Position numbers and translations under genes: made by a program. Below, one piece after another: positions 60,457 to 64,000 of a stretch of 64,000 nucleotides of DNA. Under the pieces are notes generated by a model. That model made no database searches and was not told the origin of the DNA. It saw only the letters and a list, made by a program, of their open reading frames with translations. The stretch is taken from positions 4,707,001-4,771,000 of the forward strand of contig NZ_CP108529.1 of assembly GCF_036002945.1 (NCBI RefSeq), given 5' to 3'. Each line of letters starts with the position of its first letter. Position 1 is the stretch's first letter. The stretch comes from Streptomyces sp. NBC_01224 (GTDB taxonomy: Bacteria > Actinomycetota > Actinomycetes > Streptomycetales > Streptomycetaceae).

Positions 60457-60927
60457 TCAGCCCTCCGCAATGATCTCGGAGAGCGCGTCGACGCCCTCAC
60501 GCGTACCCACGACAACGAGGGTGTCCCCGATGGCCAGCCGGAAATCCGGCCCGGGCGACGGATGCGCACTGTGCGTCCGCAGCACGGCCACGATCGAGGC
60601 CCCCGTCCGCGTCCGCGCCCGGGTGTCCCCGAGCAGCCGCCCGCCGTACGGAGAGCGCGTCCCGAGCGGTATGTGCTCGGTGACGAGATCGATGCCCTCG
60701 GTCCGTACCGCGTCGATCGGCGCGGCGTCGATGAGGTGCGCGAGACCGGTGGCCTCCTGCGGAGTCAGGGGTACCGAGAGCCGGCACGAATCAGGATCGT
60801 CCTGGTCGTAGAAGCCGATGAACCGCCGCCCGTCGTGGTGGACGACGACGGAAATGTGCTGTCCCGACTCGGTCGTGTAGTCGTACTGCACACCGACTCC
60901 GGGCAGCGTGGTGCGGTGGGTTCCCAT
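60457..60927 (-). CDS. TrkA-C (RCK_C) domain regulatory subunit, KhtT-like
   Basis: Cytoplasmic protein of 156 aa. N-terminal half is KhtT-like (GVGVQYDYTTESGQHISVVVHHDGRRFIGFYDQDDPDSC). The C-terminal TrkA-C domain is GASIVAVLRTHSAHPSPGPDFRLAIGDTLVVVGTREGVDALSEIIAEG, about residues 107-154. RCK_C domains of this kind bind c-di-AMP in several bacteria, including a Streptomyces antiporter operon, so ion transport here may be under c-di-AMP control. ATG 60927 has GGAGG 5 nt upstream. Confidence 0.88.
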   Translation of the reverse strand: MGTHRTTLPGVGVQYDYTTESGQHISVVVHHDGRRFIGFYDQDDPDSCRLSVPLTPQEATGLAHLIDAAPIDAVRTEGIDLVTEHIPLGTRSPYGGRLLGDTRARTRTGASIVAVLRTHSAHPSPGPDFRLAIGDTLVVVGTREGVDALSEIIAEG

Positions 60928-61121
60928 GGCTTCCTCCCGAGAGGCACGGTGGTTCATTGACGTACTTGGTGATCTCTTTAGCTGCGTATTACCTTATCCG
61001 GAGGCTCCCGCCGCCTCCGGCGTACGGGCGCGGGGCGGGGCCCACGACTAGACTCAACCGGACCGGTGGGTGGCCGAGGCCGCCTTCCGGGCGACCGCAG
61101 CAACCGGCGGAAGGGCCGAGA

Positions 61122-61517
61122 ATGTCGCGCAGCCGAGAGCTCAAGTTCCGGGCGGTCACGTCGTTCCAGCGGCATGTCGTCAACCCGCTCGCCAGACAGT
61201 CGCGGTCGCAGACCCTCCTGGAGACGACGGGCCGCACCTCCGGCCTCCCGCGCCGCACCCCGGTCGGCGGCAGCCGCGTCGGCCAGGAGTTCTGGCTGGT
61301 CTCGGAGTACGGCGAGAAGTCGCAGTACGTACGCAACATCCAGGCCGACCCCCGGGTCCGGGTCCGCATCAAGGGCCAGTGGCACACCGGCACCGCCCAC
61401 CCCCTTCCCGAGGACGACGCCCGCGCCCGGCTCAAGAGGCTGCCGCGCTACAACAGCGCCGTGGTGCGGGCCCTGGGTACGAACCTGCTGACGGTGCGGG
61501 TGGATCTGGCGGACTGA
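61122..61517 (+). CDS. deazaflavin-dependent nitroreductase family protein
   Basis: Protein of 131 aa. Split-barrel F420-binding (DDN-like) fold: LLETTGRTSGLPRRTPVGG, EFWLVSEYGEKSQYVRNIQADPRVRVRIKGQWHTGTAHPL (about residues 32-90). Actinobacterial members bind F420H2 and reduce diverse quinones or nitro compounds. ATG 61122 has GAAGG upstream. Single gene. Confidence 0.85.
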   Translation: MSRSRELKFRAVTSFQRHVVNPLARQSRSQTLLETTGRTSGLPRRTPVGGSRVGQEFWLVSEYGEKSQYVRNIQADPRVRVRIKGQWHTGTAHPLPEDDARARLKRLPRYNSAVVRALGTNLLTVRVDLAD

Positions 61518-61595
61518 CGCCGGGCTCCACCGGTCCGGACGTGCGCGTGCCCGGCCGGTGCGGTGCCGGCCGGGCACGGGCGGGGTGCGGCCGGG

Positions 61596-63053
61596 TCAGT
61601 CGGTGATCTCGATCTTCCCGTTGGCGGATGCGGCGGGGGCGGCGTCGGGTGCCCGGTCGGGCAGATCGGCCGAAGCCGCGGCAGCCGCACCGCCCTTGAG
61701 GTTCTTCAGCAGGGCTGCCAGGTCGACTCCCGTGGTGGAGCTCAGGAGTTCCATGCCCTGGGCGACGTTGTCCGTGACCGTGCGCGACAGTTGGCTCGCG
61801 CCGTCCGTCGAGATCACGGTCATCTTGTCGATGGCGCTCAGCGGCTCGGCCGCCTTGGCGACGACCTGCGGCAGCACCTCGACCAGCATCTGGAGCACGG
61901 CCGCGTCGCCGTACTGCGCGAACGCGTCCGCCTTCTTCTGCATGGCCTCGGCCTCGGCCGCACCCTTGGCCGCGATGGCCGCGGCTTCCGCCTCGCCCTC
62001 GATGCGCACGGCGTCGGCGAGGGCAGAGCGGTGCAGCTTCTCGCCCTGACCGGTCAGCCGGGAGCGCTCCGCGTCCGCCTCGGCCTCCTTGACCTGGGCG
62101 ATCCGGCGGGCCTCGGCCTCCTGCTCGGCCTGGTAGCGGGCGGCGTCGGCGGGCTTGCGGACCTTGGTGTCGAGTTCGCGGTCGGTCAGTGCGGCCTGGC
62201 GCTGGGCGACCTTCTCCTGCTCCTCCAGAACTTCCTGCTGGCGGGCTGCCTCGGCGAGCGGGCCCGCCGCATTGGCCTTGGCCGCGGCGGCTTCCGTCTC
62301 GGCCTTGATCTCGGCCTGCTTGAGGTAGAAGGTCCGCTCGGCGATCGCGATCTCCTCGGCGGCCTTGAGCCGGGCCTGCTCGGAGGCGCGCTTGGCGATC
62401 GCCTCGGCGATGTCCGCCTCCTGCTTGGCGCGGGCGGCCTCGGGGCGGCCGAGGTCTTCGAGGTAGGAGCCCTCGGTGGTGATGTCCTGGATCTGGAAGG
62501 CGTCCAGGATCAGGCCCTGACCGGAGAGGCTGGCCTCGGCCTCCTCCGCGACCTGGCCGGCGAACGCGGCACGGTCGCGGATGATGTCCTCGACCGACAT
62601 CCGGCCCACGATGGCGCGCAGTGCGCCGGAGAGCACCTCCTGGGTGAAGCCGACGATGCCGTCCTGCTGCTGCAGGAATCGCTGTGCCGCGGCCCGGATC
62701 GCTTCCTCGCTGCCACCGACCTTGACGATCGCGACGCCTTCGAGGTGGGACTTCACACCGCGCAGGGTGACGGCTCCGCGCACGGCCACCGGGATGTGCC
62801 GGCTGGACAGGTCCAGGGTGAACTTCTGCTGGACGAACGGGACGACGAAGACTCCGCCACCGACGACGACCTTCTGGCCGCTGTTGTCGATGCTGGTGCG
62901 GCCGGTCACCGGGTCGGTCGACTTCTTGCCGCGGCGTCCCGTGATGATGAACGCCTCGCTGGGCCCGGCGACCTTGTAGCGGGTGATGACGACGAGGGCG
63001 AGCAGTACCAGGAGTACGACGACTCCTATGACTGCGGTCACGACTGGGCTCAT
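61596..63053 (-). CDS. flotillin family protein (second copy)
   Basis: Membrane scaffold of 485 aa. N-terminal helix (MSPVVTAVIGVVVLLVLLALVVI), SPFH domain (about 28-190, GGGVFVVPFVQQKFTLDLSS region), Glu/Ala-rich coiled coil (about 215-380) and a hydrophobic C-terminal stretch. It is shorter and clearly different from the YqiK-like protein at 51478, so this is a separate subfamily. It follows the NfeD-like gene by 71 bases and is probably in the same operon. Confidence 0.9.
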   Translation of the reverse strand: MSPVVTAVIGVVVLLVLLALVVITRYKVAGPSEAFIITGRRGKKSTDPVTGRTSIDNSGQKVVVGGGVFVVPFVQQKFTLDLSSRHIPVAVRGAVTLRGVKSHLEGVAIVKVGGSEEAIRAAAQRFLQQQDGIVGFTQEVLSGALRAIVGRMSVEDIIRDRAAFAGQVAEEAEASLSGQGLILDAFQIQDITTEGSYLEDLGRPEAARAKQEADIAEAIAKRASEQARLKAAEEIAIAERTFYLKQAEIKAETEAAAAKANAAGPLAEAARQQEVLEEQEKVAQRQAALTDRELDTKVRKPADAARYQAEQEAEARRIAQVKEAEADAERSRLTGQGEKLHRSALADAVRIEGEAEAAAIAAKGAAEAEAMQKKADAFAQYGDAAVLQMLVEVLPQVVAKAAEPLSAIDKMTVISTDGASQLSRTVTDNVAQGMELLSSTTGVDLAALLKNLKGGAAAAASADLPDRAPDAAPAASANGKIEITD

Positions 63054-63124
63054 AAGGGTGTCCCCCCTGCCTCCCTGCGGGGACGGCAGCTTGATTTCGG
63101 GCGGTCTATCGGCTCGGGCGGTGG

Positions 63125-63634
63125 TCAGCGCTCGACGGGGCGGACCGCGACCGAGGTGGTCGACAGCGCGGCCTCCACCCAGATCTCGGTGCCGCGTTCG
63201 ACCGGCACCGGGCTCTTCGCCGCCAACTTCACGGTCTGACCGGCAAGTTGCAGCAGGACCTCGCCGTATCCGTCGGCCGGGATGGCCGTGACGACCGACC
63301 CGGACGTACCGACGAGATCGTCGCCGCGGGGTGTGACGCTGGTCTGGTCCCGCATCAGGGCCCGGCTGAACTTCCAGGTCAGCCAGGCCGCGACGATCCC
63401 GGCCAGCACTCCGGCGGCGGTTGCGGCGACCGTGCCGACGCCGGTGGTGCCGAGCACGATCGCGCCGCCGAAGCCGAGCATCGAGAGGAATCCGGCGATG
63501 ACGGGGAGGGACAGGAGGCCGTCGAAGAGGCCGTCCAGTACGCCTCCGAAGAGACCTTCGAGGATGCCGTCGAAGATCAGGGACAGGGCGAGCAGAACGA
63601 TTCCCGCAATGCCGAGACCGAGAAACAAGGTCAC
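63125..63634 (-). CDS. NfeD-like membrane protein with C-terminal OB-fold domain
   Basis: Protein of 169 aa. Two to three hydrophobic segments (VTLFLGLGIAGIVLLALSLIFDG, the GLLSLPVIAGFLSMLGFGGAIVLG region, VAATAAGVLAGIVAAWLTW) are followed by a beta-rich OB-like domain (DDLVGTSGSVVTAIPADGYGEVLLQLAGQTVKLAAKS). It is the usual partner of prokaryotic flotillins. GTG 63634 is chosen for the GGGAGG site 9 nt upstream; longer in-frame starts are less likely. Confidence 0.85.
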   Translation of the reverse strand: MTLFLGLGIAGIVLLALSLIFDGILEGLFGGVLDGLFDGLLSLPVIAGFLSMLGFGGAIVLGTTGVGTVAATAAGVLAGIVAAWLTWKFSRALMRDQTSVTPRGDDLVGTSGSVVTAIPADGYGEVLLQLAGQTVKLAAKSPVPVERGTEIWVEAALSTTSVAVRPVER

Positions 63635-63734
63635 GTGATCACCCTCCCCGATCTCCGAAATCCCCCGAACACGACTCCCCGAACATTTCCGTCGAACTGG
63701 CTGGATGATCCCATACACACCCGGCAACGGATAC

Positions 63735-63749
63735 TGCCGGGTTCCGGCA
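63735..63749. promoter_or_regulatory. palindromic operator candidate, copy 2
   Basis: TGCCGGGTTCCGGCA has the same arms and spacing as the site at 54535 and the same flanks (ACTGCCGG and CCGGCAATCTTT). It lies about 100 bases upstream of the NfeD-like gene, in the small gap before the peroxiredoxin-like gene. Confidence 0.6.
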
Positions 63750-63754
63750 ATCTT

Positions 63755-64000
63755 TTACGCGTCTTTGATGCCGGACAGGTGTTCGGTCAGTGTGTCCAGT
63801 GACTGGAACGTGGCTCCGAGCAGGGCGACATGCTTCCAGCGCAGTACACCGTCCGGCCCGATGAGGAAGACCGCGCGACGCACCCCGATCCCGGGCGCCG
63901 CGACGCCGTACGCCCGGGCGATCTCCCGTCCGGCGTCCGCGAGCAGCGGCATCCGCAGCCCGTGGGCGCGGGCGAACGACTCATGGCTGTCCACACCCTG
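63755..64000 (-). CDS. peroxiredoxin/redoxin family protein, 5' end outside window
   Basis: C-terminal about 82 residues of a thioredoxin-fold AhpC/TSA-type protein: GVDSHESFARAHGLRMPLLADAGREIARAYGV, then VRRAVFLIGPDGVLRWKHV. The active-site cysteine region lies beyond the right edge, so the catalytic class cannot be fixed. It ends 121 bases upstream of the NfeD-like gene, on the same strand. Confidence 0.75.
   Translation of the reverse strand, partial: QGVDSHESFARAHGLRMPLLADAGREIARAYGVAAPGIGVRRAVFLIGPDGVLRWKHVALLGATFQSLDTLTEHLSGIKDA

Noticed and set aside
1..64000. CRISPR arrays, tRNA or rRNA genes, prophage
   Set aside because: No regularly spaced repeats, cloverleaf-like sequences or phage genes were seen.

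Overview
The window is chromosomal DNA from a Streptomyces-type actinomycete. The GC content is very high, GTG starts are frequent, third codon positions are GC-rich enough to create long antisense shadow frames, and the gene content is typical of the genus: a large SARP-type regulator, DUF4232, SAV_915, DUF6126 and DUF6458 proteins, a mycothiol-dependent isomerase-like protein, and a PAS/GAF/PP2C/ATPase stress phosphatase. Two parS-like ParB sites (5061-5074 and 23024-23039) and housekeeping genes such as aspS and metG suggest the chromosome core, probably the oriC-proximal region, since parS sites cluster there in Streptomyces. No tRNA, rRNA, CRISPR array, insertion sequence or prophage was found.

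Layout. 1-14.1 kb: a D,D-carboxypeptidase cut by the window edge, a GntR/FCD regulator coupled to an MFS transporter, a mycothiol-dependent isomerase-like protein, a carbon-nitrogen hydrolase, a LURP-one protein, a thioredoxin/NHL protein, a DUF4232 lipoprotein, a SARP/NB-ARC regulator, an M18 aminopeptidase and a Uma2 protein. 14.2-25.8 kb: acyl-CoA dehydrogenase, SseB-like protein, pirin, AI-2E-type permease, multidomain PP2C phosphatase, aspS, secreted intradiol dioxygenase, L,D-transpeptidase lipoprotein and a second Uma2 protein. 25.9-37.8 kb: metG, a two-component system, a VWA protein with a long acidic linker, a secreted protein with two compensating indels, an S4 RNA-binding protein, a quinone-oxidoreductase-like enzyme, membrane proteins, a universal stress protein and a flavin oxidoreductase/FMN reductase pair.

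37.9-42.3 kb is a decayed island. It contains remnants of a small unknown gene (broken partly by an 8-bp tandem duplication), a VOC protein, an RsbW-like ATPase, a DEDDh exonuclease and a TetR regulator. Among them sit an intact ECF sigma factor with a coupled partner, and an auxiliary-type tryptophanyl-tRNA synthetase preceded by a complete trp-type attenuator: a 13-residue leader peptide with tandem Trp codons, a 1:2 hairpin, an antiterminator and a terminator. A Ser/Thr kinase follows whose extracellular lectin-like domain is knocked out of frame at an 8-C tract.

44.3-64 kb carries two membrane-microdomain operons. The first is YqiJ-like protein, flotillin, giant DUF3686-type AAA ATPase and RCK-channel protein, with a PucR-type regulator diverging from it. 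The second is NfeD-like protein and flotillin. The same palindrome (TGCCGG-N3-CCGGCA) lies upstream of both, which suggests common control. Between them are SAV_915 and TerB-like proteins, a BlaI/M56 regulator-protease pair, a MarR regulator, a cation/proton antiporter with its TrkA-C subunit, and a deazaflavin-dependent nitroreductase-like protein. A peroxiredoxin-like gene runs off the right edge.
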